Positions 34,790-42,437 of a DNA stretch of 64,000 nucleotides are shown piece by piece; the first letter of the stretch is position 1, and every line of letters begins with the position of its first letter. The stretch spans positions 1 through 64,000 of the forward strand of contig JAHEFD010000009.1 of assembly GCA_024640345.1 (NCBI GenBank), given 5' to 3'. This DNA is from Woeseiaceae bacterium. GTDB lineage: Bacteria > Pseudomonadota > Gammaproteobacteria > Steroidobacterales > Woeseiaceae. The position numbers and the translations under genes were made by a program. The notes under the pieces are model-generated. The model was not told the origin of the DNA. It ran no database searches and saw only the letters and a program-made list of their open reading frames with translations.

Positions 34790-35698
34790 ATGACAATGTC
34801 ACAATATTACGAACCTCTGCGCGAGCCAACGGAAGCCTGGATGGACATCCGGGGTGTTCGTTATCACATCCTCGAATGGGGTCAGCGAGGCGAGCCGTTG
34901 CTGGTGCTGCTTCATGGCTGGGGAGACTGCGCCGCATCTTTTCAGTTCTTCGTTGATGAATTGCAGAAGGACTGGTTCGTCGTCGCACCGGACTGGCGGG
35001 GATTCGGGCGTTCACATTATCGCTGCGAGGGATACTGGTTCCCCGATTATCTTGCTGACCTTGACGTGATGTTGGCGAGCTATCAGCCGGATAAGCCGGT
35101 GCAAATCATGGGCCACAGTATGGGCGCCAATGTTGCCGGTCTCTACGCGGGCGTATTTCCGGAGCGCGTCGAGTCCTTCATCAATGTTGAAGGATTCGGG
35201 CTTGCCGACGGAGATCCCACGAACGCCCCGTCGAACTATCGCCGATGGATAACACAAAGTCGCGACAAGCCGGCTTACTCTGCGTATCGGTCTGTGGACG
35301 AGCTTGCGCAGCGAATTCTCAAGCGAAATCCCGGGATGGGGATGCAGAGGGCGATGTACGTTGCCCGGCACTGGTCGACGACAGATAACGATGGATCGAT
35401 CGTTCTGCGTGCCGACCCGGCGCACAAACTGCCCAATGCAGTCCAGTACCGCCGCGCCGAGGCGGAGGCGTGCTGGGACCAGGTAGTCGCCAACGTCCTG
35501 CTGGTCATTGGTGAAAACACCGATTTCACAGCCGCTGCGAAAAACTGGATCGATCCTGACGAGTCCGCCCATCCGTTCCGCAATGAGCGAACAGCGGTCA
35601 TCCCGGGCTGCGGCCACATGGTTCATTTCGAGCAGCCCGGGCCACTCGCAGAGGCCGCGGAAAAGTTTCTTGCCGCAGACAGATCACGGGTTGTGTAA
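34790..35698 (+). CDS. Alpha/beta hydrolase
   Basis: 302 residues, cytoplasmic. Oxyanion block VLLHGWGDCAASFQF, nucleophile elbow GHSMGANVAG, and GCGHMVHFEQP with the catalytic His. Substrate unknown; the family holds lipases, haloalkane-dehalogenase-like and epoxide-hydrolase-like enzymes. Two possible starts (34790 and 34796). Upstream of the helicase, 30 bp apart, but the LexA-like box between them suggests separate control. Confidence 0.85.
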   Translation: MTMSQYYEPLREPTEAWMDIRGVRYHILEWGQRGEPLLVLLHGWGDCAASFQFFVDELQKDWFVVAPDWRGFGRSHYRCEGYWFPDYLADLDVMLASYQPDKPVQIMGHSMGANVAGLYAGVFPERVESFINVEGFGLADGDPTNAPSNYRRWITQSRDKPAYSAYRSVDELAQRILKRNPGMGMQRAMYVARHWSTTDNDGSIVLRADPAHKLPNAVQYRRAEAEACWDQVVANVLLVIGENTDFTAAAKNWIDPDESAHPFRNERTAVIPGCGHMVHFEQPGPLAEAAEKFLAADRSRVV

Positions 35699-35708
35699 AT
35701 ATAATCAG

Positions 35709-35728
35709 TACTGTATAAAAAACCAGTT
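35709..35728 (+). promoter_or_regulatory. LexA/SOS-box-like operator before the helicase gene
   Basis: TACTGT, eight bases, then CCAGTT: CTG and CAG are 10 bp apart, matching the E. coli-type LexA box with one mismatch in the second half (CCAG, as in the E. coli uvrD box). It ends immediately before the ATG at 35729. If it is the operator, the transcript would be nearly leaderless or the promoter lies further upstream. Confidence 0.6.
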
Positions 35729-37828
35729 ATGGGTGATGCTGCCGAATTACAAACGGATTACCTGGGCCAACTCAACCCGGCCCAGCGGCAGGCCGCGTCC
35801 TATGGACACAGTTCGGCAGATGGGGGCTTTCAGTCGGGGCCACTTCTCGTCATAGCCGGCGCCGGTACTGGCAAAACGATGACACTTGCGCATCGCGTCG
35901 CTCACCTGGTCATTCAGGGTGTCAACCCGGAGAGAATCCTGCTGCTCACTTTCACCCGCAGAGCTGCACAGGAAATGATTCGACGCGTCGAAGCGATAGT
36001 GCGTCATGCGCTCCGTGGCGAGAATGAGCCCCCGATGACCAAGAACGTACTGGCGTGGTCGGGCACATTCCATTCTGTTGCCAATCGACTATTACGCCGC
36101 TATTCACACAACCTCGATCTGGATCCGGGGTTTTCAGTACTCGATCGTGGCGACTCCGCAGATCTTATGGACGTGGTGCGTCATGAGCTTGACCTGTCGA
36201 GAAAGTCACGTCGCTTTCCCAAAAAGGACACCTGCCTTTCTATTTACTCAAGGTGTGTCAATTCTCGAAAACCGCTCATCGACTGTTTGAACGAAACCTA
36301 TCCGTGGTGCCTGGATTGGGAAGAAGAACTCCGAACCCTGTTTCGTGGTTATGTCGAGCACAAACAGGCTAGCCAGGCGCTCGATTACGACGACCTTTTG
36401 CTTTACTGGAGCTACCTTGTCGCTGACGAGGAATTTGCCGCGGAACTGGGCTCCTGGTTCGATCACATTCTCGTAGATGAATATCAGGACACCAATGTTC
36501 TACAGGCGGAAATTCTGAATGCCATTCGCCCGGACGGAGCGGGAGTAACGGTTGTCGGTGACGATGCACAGTCGATCTATTCATTCCGCGCAGCGGAGGT
36601 CGAAAACATACTCGGCTTTCCGGACCAATATATCCCATCGGCACGCATAGTCAGCCTTGAAGAAAATTATCGATCCACTCAGCCGATACTGGATAGCGCT
36701 AATTGCCTGATCGCCGAAAGTGATCACCAGTACAAGAAAAATCTTTTTTCTCAGAAAAAGGGTGGCGGCAAACCGAACTACGTTACCGTCGAGGATGGAG
36801 ACGCAGAGGCAGAGTTCGTGGTCGAGTCTGTCCTGGCGGGCCGTGAGGAAGGTCTGGATCTGAAACAACAGGCGGTGCTGTTTCGTGGTTCGCATCATAG
36901 CGACAGGCTGGAGCTGGAGCTTGTCCGACGAAACATACCCTATGTCAAATATGGCGGGCTCAAGTTTCTCGAGGCAGGTCACGTAAAAGACCTGCTGTCG
37001 GTCCTGAAGTGGGGCGACAATCCTCGCAACCAGGTGGCCGCGTTTCGCGTGCTCAAGTTGTTACCAGGAATGGGCCCTGCTTATGCAGCCCGCTGCTTTG
37101 ACTTCCTGACTGCAAATGATTATTCGTTTTCCGTCCTGCGGAATTTTATTCCACCTTCAGCTACCCGTGTTGACTGGCCATTGTTCTGCCAACTGATGTC
37201 ATCGCTATCGTCAATGGAATCTGGAGAGGCCGCCTGGCAAACCGGTCTCACCGAAGCACGCAAATGGTATCAGCCCCATCTCGAGCGCTTGTACGATGGC
37301 CTGGATACCCGCGAGGCCGATCTCGAACAGCTTGAACAGATATCCGGCAAGTACCCGACACGGGAACGATTCCTGACGGAGCTGACACTCGATCCGCCGT
37401 CGGCGGCAGGTGACCTGGCCGGCGATCCCTATCTTGATGAAGACTATTTGATTCTTTCAACGGTGCACTCTGCTAAAGGTCAGGAATGGGATTCAGTCTT
37501 TGTTCTTAATTTTTCCGACGGCAATTTCCCCTCGGAGTTTTCAACTGGCAAGCCCGAGCTGATAGAGGAAGAGCGGAGGCTCCTGTACGTTGCGATGACG
37601 CGCGCGAAGCAATCTCTTACTCTTGTCGCCCCCCTTCGATACCATGTCACACAGCAGCGTCGCGATGGCGACAAGCATGTTTATGGTGCGCGCAGTCGCT
37701 TTATGACGGATAGCCTGATGGCAACCATGCGGCCATCATTTCATGGCAGACCGGAGAGCGCGAACCGCTTTGTCCCTCGCTCGGACAAAAAGCTGGATGT
37801 CGCGGGACGCCTGAAGGAAATGTGGTAA
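35729..37828 (+). CDS. UvrD/Rep-family ATP-dependent DNA helicase
   Basis: 699 residues, superfamily 1A 3'-5' helicase. Motifs in order: LNPAQRQAA (Q motif), Walker A VIAGAGTGKTMT (42-53), LLTFTRRAAQEM (Ia), DEYQDTN (II), GDDAQSIYSFRAA (III), YRSTQPIL, STVHSAKGQEWDSVFV (V), and EERRLLYVAMTRAK (VI). It is UvrD/PcrA-like but shorter at the C-terminus. DNA repair is the likely role, supported by the LexA-like box. The start ATG has no ribosome-binding site. I leave the symbol empty because the main UvrD may lie elsewhere in the genome. Confidence 0.9.
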   Translation: MGDAAELQTDYLGQLNPAQRQAASYGHSSADGGFQSGPLLVIAGAGTGKTMTLAHRVAHLVIQGVNPERILLLTFTRRAAQEMIRRVEAIVRHALRGENEPPMTKNVLAWSGTFHSVANRLLRRYSHNLDLDPGFSVLDRGDSADLMDVVRHELDLSRKSRRFPKKDTCLSIYSRCVNSRKPLIDCLNETYPWCLDWEEELRTLFRGYVEHKQASQALDYDDLLLYWSYLVADEEFAAELGSWFDHILVDEYQDTNVLQAEILNAIRPDGAGVTVVGDDAQSIYSFRAAEVENILGFPDQYIPSARIVSLEENYRSTQPILDSANCLIAESDHQYKKNLFSQKKGGGKPNYVTVEDGDAEAEFVVESVLAGREEGLDLKQQAVLFRGSHHSDRLELELVRRNIPYVKYGGLKFLEAGHVKDLLSVLKWGDNPRNQVAAFRVLKLLPGMGPAYAARCFDFLTANDYSFSVLRNFIPPSATRVDWPLFCQLMSSLSSMESGEAAWQTGLTEARKWYQPHLERLYDGLDTREADLEQLEQISGKYPTRERFLTELTLDPPSAAGDLAGDPYLDEDYLILSTVHSAKGQEWDSVFVLNFSDGNFPSEFSTGKPELIEEERRLLYVAMTRAKQSLTLVAPLRYHVTQQRRDGDKHVYGARSRFMTDSLMATMRPSFHGRPESANRFVPRSDKKLDVAGRLKEMW

Positions 37829-37843
37829 TTTGGCGCCGGTTAT

Positions 37844-38260
37844 CTAGTGCCATGCGCCAATGATCGTACCCATGATCACGTAAAGCACGACGTAGTAACC
37901 GGCGTTAATCAGGAACAACCTGGTGGATCGCTGTTCGAACAGGTAGGTAACGCCATACGAGGTCGCGATCCAGAACAATCCGACCCAGATGCCGGTCTGC
38001 AGTCCGCTTAGCCACGTGCTGTCGGCGCCGAGAAATGCGGACAGGGCCGTCGCCGCCAGGGTCTGGAGGATGATCGTGCCCCCAAAGGTTTTCCCCATGT
38101 TCGCATTGCTGATCGCCTCTTCGGACAGGCCGACTTCCTGCATCCAGGCCGAGCCGAACAATGCTTTGGAATACCAGAGTCCTCCCAGCAGGAAAGCAGC
38201 AACGGTAGCAACAACAACGGCAAGCCAGTTAACGCCGGACAGGATTTCTGCAAGATGCAT
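37844..38260 (-). CDS. DUF1761 membrane protein
   Basis: 138 residues with four hydrophobic helices and the DUF1761 pattern VAAFLLGGLWYSKALFGSAWMQEVG. Function unknown. Convergent with the helicase gene. Confidence 0.82.
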   Translation of the reverse strand: MHLAEILSGVNWLAVVVATVAAFLLGGLWYSKALFGSAWMQEVGLSEEAISNANMGKTFGGTIILQTLAATALSAFLGADSTWLSGLQTGIWVGLFWIATSYGVTYLFEQRSTRLFLINAGYYVVLYVIMGTIIGAWH

Positions 38261-38643
38261 CTTGCGCTCCTTGTTATTTTTTGTTGCGGAAGTCTAGCAG
38301 ACCCGCAGGTCGATTTTGGGCACGTGTGAGCATTAATTTGTTGCACAGCAAAAAAACGGTGGCCGAAGCCACCGTTTAAACTAACGAAACAAAACCTTTG
38401 GGAGATTCATTCGTTTCGTATGCCAACCTGATGCGAGACTCGCCCCATCGGGTGACAACTGTTGCCTGATTCTTGCAGGACCTGGTATTTGGATGTCCGG
38501 GTGATGCGAAAGGTTGCAACGAAATAGGAATATGATGTCTTGATATGCAAAATAGTGCGTTATAGCCATAACGGTTCAGTCAGCCAATCGTATGATCCCG
38601 TAAGCGGTCGCGACGAATGTGGCGATTTTGTAAGGAGCACACA
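38261..38643. other. 383-bp intergenic region holding an orphan terminator
   Basis: Between divergent DUF1761 and aldolase genes. It contains a strong minus-strand terminator (38354-38377) with no protein gene I accept before it, plus an inverted repeat GTTATAGCC/ATAAC (38559-38572) near the aldolase end. An untranslated minus-strand RNA from roughly 38380 to 38570 is possible. Confidence 0.35.
38347..38377 (-). terminator. Rho-independent terminator, minus strand
   Basis: AAACGGTGGC (38354-38363) and GCCACCGTTT (38368-38377) with a CGAA loop form a 10-bp stem; on the minus strand a run of seven T's follows. The plus strand lacks a T-run. No minus-strand protein gene directly upstream is convincing. 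Confidence 0.75.
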
Positions 38644-39411
38644 ATGAGCGCAGCAATCGATGTTTCGGTGAAAGAGCAGGTAAGCGCCGAGGAATGGCAG
38701 CAAAGAGTCAATCTTGCCGCCTGCTACCGCCTGATTGCGATGTACGGCTGGGACGATATGATCTTCACTCACATATCCGCCCGGGTACCGGGTCCGAACG
38801 ATCATTTCCTTATTAATGCCTACGGTTTGCTTTTTGAGGAAATGACCGCGAGTAGCCTCGTCAAAGTCGATCTGTCAGGCAAAATCGTTCTTGATACGCC
38901 ATACATTATCAATCCGGCCGGCTTTACGATTCATAGCGCGATTCACGCGGCACGGCATGACGCCGGCTGCGTATTGCACACTCATACCAGATCAGGTGTT
39001 GCGGTATCGGCGCAGAAAGACGGCTTGTTACCGATATCGCAGATATCGATGCTTCCGTATGCCTCTCTCTCGTATCACGATTACGAAGGCATCGCGCTTA
39101 ATGAAGATGAGAAGCCCAGGCTGGTCGCCGACCTCGGAGAAAACAATTTCCTGATACTGCGAAATCATGGGCTGTTGACAGTTGGCGCAACGATTCCGGA
39201 TGCCTTTCTTTTTATGTATGCACTGGAAACGGCTTGCCAGATCCAGCTGGCAGCGCAGTCCGGTGGCAGTTCGCTGACAGAAATAAATCCCGCGATTATT
39301 GCAGGCGTCAAGGCCCAGGTTGAAATGGTGACAAAAGGCATGGGCGGTGAGCTTGCCTGGCCTGGGCTACTGAGGAAACTGGATCGACGGGACTCTTCTT
39401 ACCGCCAATAG
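38644..39411 (+). CDS. Class II aldolase/adducin-family protein
   Basis: 255 residues from ATG 38644 with AAGGAG upstream. Metal-binding His residues are seen in THISARVPG, VLHTHTRSGVA and NHGLLTVG, the fold of fuculose-phosphate aldolase. Eukaryotic adducin heads and many bacterial proteins of unknown substrate belong here. Probably a cytosolic Zn aldolase or decarboxylase. Convergent with ilvA. Confidence 0.85.
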   Translation: MSAAIDVSVKEQVSAEEWQQRVNLAACYRLIAMYGWDDMIFTHISARVPGPNDHFLINAYGLLFEEMTASSLVKVDLSGKIVLDTPYIINPAGFTIHSAIHAARHDAGCVLHTHTRSGVAVSAQKDGLLPISQISMLPYASLSYHDYEGIALNEDEKPRLVADLGENNFLILRNHGLLTVGATIPDAFLFMYALETACQIQLAAQSGGSSLTEINPAIIAGVKAQVEMVTKGMGGELAWPGLLRKLDRRDSSYRQ

Positions 39412-39423
39412 AATCGCAATTCG

Positions 39424-39444
39424 CCGCCGGATTTTACCCGGCGG
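39424..39444. terminator. Hairpin between convergent aldolase and ilvA genes
   Basis: CCGCCGG (39424-39430) and CCGGCGG (39438-39444) around ATTTTAC. Bidirectional by position; the T-run is within the loop, so strength is uncertain. Confidence 0.5.
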
Positions 39445-39458
39445 GCAGGCTCGAAACC

Positions 39459-40976
39459 TCAGGAAAGGAACATGCGGTAGGCGGGATTGTCACTTTCCTC
39501 GAAGTGCTCGTAGCCCAGCTCGGACAGATGTGCTTCGAGTTCATCTGATTCGTCGGCCGGCACCTGTATTCCGGCGAGCACGCGGCCGTGATCGGAGCCA
39601 TGGTTGCGGTAGTGAAACAGGCTGATATTCCAGTCAGTTCCAATGGCCATAAGAAAATTGAGCAATGCCCCTGGTCGCTCCGGAAACTCGAAACGAAACA
39701 AGCGCTCGTTCGCAATATTTGCCGCGCTTCCACCGACCATATGACGAATGTGCAGCTTCGCCATTTCGTTGTCACTAAGGTCTGCGAGTGGATATCCCAG
39801 TTCGGTCAGCTTTTCGATCAGCTCATTACGTTCAGCCCGACCCCGTCGCAATTGCACGCCGACGAAAATGTGCGCGTTTCTGGCGTCGTTGTAACGATAA
39901 TTGAATTCTGTGATACCGCGCCGCCCCAGGGCTTCACAAAACTCGCGGAAGCTGCCTGGTTTCTCCGGTATCTCAACCGCAAGGAGCATCTCCTGCTGCT
40001 CGCCGACGGCCGCGCGTTCGGCGATATGACGCAACCGGTCGAAGTTGACGTTCGCGCCGCAATTGATAACAACAAACGTCTGGCCACTGACGCCGGTTCG
40101 TTCTACATACTCTTTCAGCCCGGCAACGGCGAGAGCGCCGGCGGGTTCGACAATAGACCGTGTATCCTCGAAAATATCCTTGATGCCCGCACAAATCTGA
40201 TCTGTATCGACGGTGATAATCTCGTCGACAAGTTGCTGGCACAGGCGAAATGTTTCGTCACCAACCCGACGAACCGCGACGCCATCCGCGAAAATCCCCA
40301 CGTGCTTCAGCGTCACCGGTTTCCCGGCGGCGAGAGATTCCTTCATGCCAGCAGAGTCTTCCGGTTCGACGCCGATGATCTTTATTTCCGGCCGCTTGCT
40401 TTTCAGATAAGCGGCAATTCCGGAGATAAGACCACCGCCACCGATTGGAACAAAAACCGCGTTCACATCGTCGTCCATTTGGTCGACCAGCTCCCGGCCG
40501 ATCGTTCCCTGGCCTGCTATTACGGCGGGATCATCGAACGGGTGAATGAAAACCAGCTTGTCGGCGGCAGCGAGTTCAAGCGCCCGTGCATAGGCATCAT
40601 CGTAATTGTCGCCATGGAGGATGACTTCTCCACCAAGGGTTTTAACCGCTTCTATCTTTATCGAAGGTGTTGTCACTGGCATGACGATGACTGCCCGGAC
40701 CCCTCTGCGTCCGGCAGCTAGCGCCACGCCCTGGGCGTGATTACCGGCAGAGCTGCAGATAACCCCGGTCGCAAGCTCACTGTCGCTCATTGACGAGAGT
40801 TTGTTGTATGCCCCACGCAGCTTGAAAGAAAAGACGGGCTGCAAATCTTCCCGTTTCATCAGGACCCGGTTTGCCAGGCGCGTAGAAAGGTTTGCGGCGA
40901 GTTCCAATGGTGATTCGCTCGCCACGTCGTAAACAGATGCGTGGTCTATCAGCGCTACGTAATCAGCAATTTTCAT
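39459..40976 (-). CDS. ilvA: Threonine ammonia-lyase, biosynthetic
   Basis: PLP enzyme deaminating threonine to 2-oxobutyrate for isoleucine synthesis. 505 residues. The PLP lysine is K52 in FSFKLRGAYNKL; SSAGNHAQGVAL and PIGGGGLISGIA are intact. The C-terminal ~170 residues hold two ACT-like regulatory segments (EKPGSFREFCEALGRRGITEFNYR and ERPGALLNFLMAIGTDWNISLFHYR), as in isoleucine-inhibited IlvA. Single gene; no other ilv gene nearby. Confidence 0.95.
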   Translation of the reverse strand: MKIADYVALIDHASVYDVASESPLELAANLSTRLANRVLMKREDLQPVFSFKLRGAYNKLSSMSDSELATGVICSSAGNHAQGVALAAGRRGVRAVIVMPVTTPSIKIEAVKTLGGEVILHGDNYDDAYARALELAAADKLVFIHPFDDPAVIAGQGTIGRELVDQMDDDVNAVFVPIGGGGLISGIAAYLKSKRPEIKIIGVEPEDSAGMKESLAAGKPVTLKHVGIFADGVAVRRVGDETFRLCQQLVDEIITVDTDQICAGIKDIFEDTRSIVEPAGALAVAGLKEYVERTGVSGQTFVVINCGANVNFDRLRHIAERAAVGEQQEMLLAVEIPEKPGSFREFCEALGRRGITEFNYRYNDARNAHIFVGVQLRRGRAERNELIEKLTELGYPLADLSDNEMAKLHIRHMVGGSAANIANERLFRFEFPERPGALLNFLMAIGTDWNISLFHYRNHGSDHGRVLAGIQVPADESDELEAHLSELGYEHFEESDNPAYRMFLS

Positions 40977-41159
40977 TCAGGACAGTCGATGTTGGAAAAG
41001 CCGGACTAGGTTAACGCATTGCTGGCCGGAAGCGCGATTGTTTCCACTGAATCGGCTCGTGCCTGGGGAGAATCACGACATATTGCTGCTTTATCCGCCT
41101 CGAGGGTGACGCGCTTCGATGCTTCACTTTGGTGAGCTGAATTTTCAGGGATTGTTCGC

Positions 41160-42437
41160 ATGTGCACGGACGCCTCAGGGCGAAAATCGGGGCAGGCGCT
41201 GTTTCGCCAGGCGGCTGTATCTGCGGCCGGGAATCGCTTGTTTGGTGGAGTGTCGATCGTCGTTCCGCCCTCGGGCAGGGCAGCAATGTTTATCGCCCTG
41301 TCGGCACTGCTGGCGCTCATTGCCGCTACGTGGATAGTCGAAGTACCCCAGCGATCCCGGGCTGTTGGTGTGCTGATGCCCGTCGGAGGATTTGTCGATG
41401 TTGTTGCCGATCGCCCCGGCGTAGTAGCGGACGTATTCGTTTCCCAGGGTCAGCTGGTCCCGGGCGGCCAAATATTGGTGACTGCAGGAGATCGTGCATC
41501 GCCGGGTGGAAATTCGACGCCGACGAAAATTTTGCTGTCATTGCAAGGCGAACTGGAAATTCTGAACAATGTGCATGCGCGCCAGCAGGAAATTGCCGCT
41601 GACAAACTCGTCGCGCTTGGCGAGGAGATGGAGTCCGCAACCCGACAGCTCAGGTTGGCTGACGAGCGGCGCAGGTCACTCGACGAAGAGCTCGAGATAC
41701 TCGAGCGAAGGCTCGTGCGCTGGCAGGAATTGCTTCAGCGAGGTCACGTGGCACGTGACGCTTTCGAGCGCGAGCAGGCAAACGTTATCAGGGCGCACGC
41801 CGATCTGGCCGCGTTTCGACAGGCAACCGCCGACCTGTCGCGGCAGATCAGGACGCTGGATCGTTCAAAAGCAGAGGCAGGGAAGCAGCTTGATCTCGAC
41901 TTGCTTCAGCACTCAATGGCTGTCGAACGTCTGCAGAGAGATATCGAGCGGGGTCGACTTGATGTCTACCAGGAGTTCAGGGCCACCGGACAGACCGTAG
42001 TAGCCCAGGTTCTCGTGCGGCCGGGTGACGCTGTGCACCAGGGACAGGTGCTGCTTAAATTGCGTCAGCCGGGCGACAGGTTGCAGGCGTGGCTGTACCT
42101 GCCAACGTCCCGGGCACGACTCCTTCGTGCCGGGCAGGAAGTCGAAATTTCACTGGATGCCTATCCGCGGCAGGTGTACGGGACTCACACAGCCGTGGTG
42201 TCCTCAATTTCCGGTGTCGCGTTGTTACCCTCTGACATTGACGTGCCGCTGTTGCTCACGGGTCCGGTTTTCGAAATCAGGGCGGATCTTGGAGAGCTGG
42301 ACGTCACTACGGACGCCGGTCAATGGCCATTGTCACCCGGCATCTCCTTCAGCGCGGAGATCATTCAGCGTCGCCTGAGGCTCTACGAGTGGTTGCTGAA
42401 AGGTCCGCTCGAACAATCGGGTGGAAGCATTGGCTGA
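41160..42437 (+). CDS. HlyD/CvaA-type periplasmic adaptor for a peptidase-containing exporter
   Basis: 425 residues: a short cytoplasmic head (LFRQAAVSAAGNRLFGG), one membrane helix (~43-62), a lipoyl-like half (SRAVGVLMPVGGFVDVVAD), a long coiled hairpin (~120-270), and a closing barrel. It matches CvaA-like adaptors of colicin V-type export. Overlaps the transporter gene by 17 nt. No TolC-like gene is in the window, so the outer-membrane channel must be elsewhere. Confidence 0.88.
   Translation: MCTDASGRKSGQALFRQAAVSAAGNRLFGGVSIVVPPSGRAAMFIALSALLALIAATWIVEVPQRSRAVGVLMPVGGFVDVVADRPGVVADVFVSQGQLVPGGQILVTAGDRASPGGNSTPTKILLSLQGELEILNNVHARQQEIAADKLVALGEEMESATRQLRLADERRRSLDEELEILERRLVRWQELLQRGHVARDAFEREQANVIRAHADLAAFRQATADLSRQIRTLDRSKAEAGKQLDLDLLQHSMAVERLQRDIERGRLDVYQEFRATGQTVVAQVLVRPGDAVHQGQVLLKLRQPGDRLQAWLYLPTSRARLLRAGQEVEISLDAYPRQVYGTHTAVVSSISGVALLPSDIDVPLLLTGPVFEIRADLGELDVTTDAGQWPLSPGISFSAEIIQRRLRLYEWLLKGPLEQSGGSIG

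Noticed and set aside
38381-38569. 62-codon minus-strand frame before the orphan terminator
   Set aside because: No family or good ribosome-binding site; a non-coding transcript is equally possible, so I listed only the terminator and region.
39588-40721. 377-codon plus-strand frame opposite ilvA
   Set aside because: Antisense to a full ilvA with intact motifs; composition reflects the complementary codons.
41006-41160. 51-codon minus-strand frame near the peptide exporter, considered as its cargo
   Set aside because: It has no double-glycine leader and runs opposite the transporter genes.
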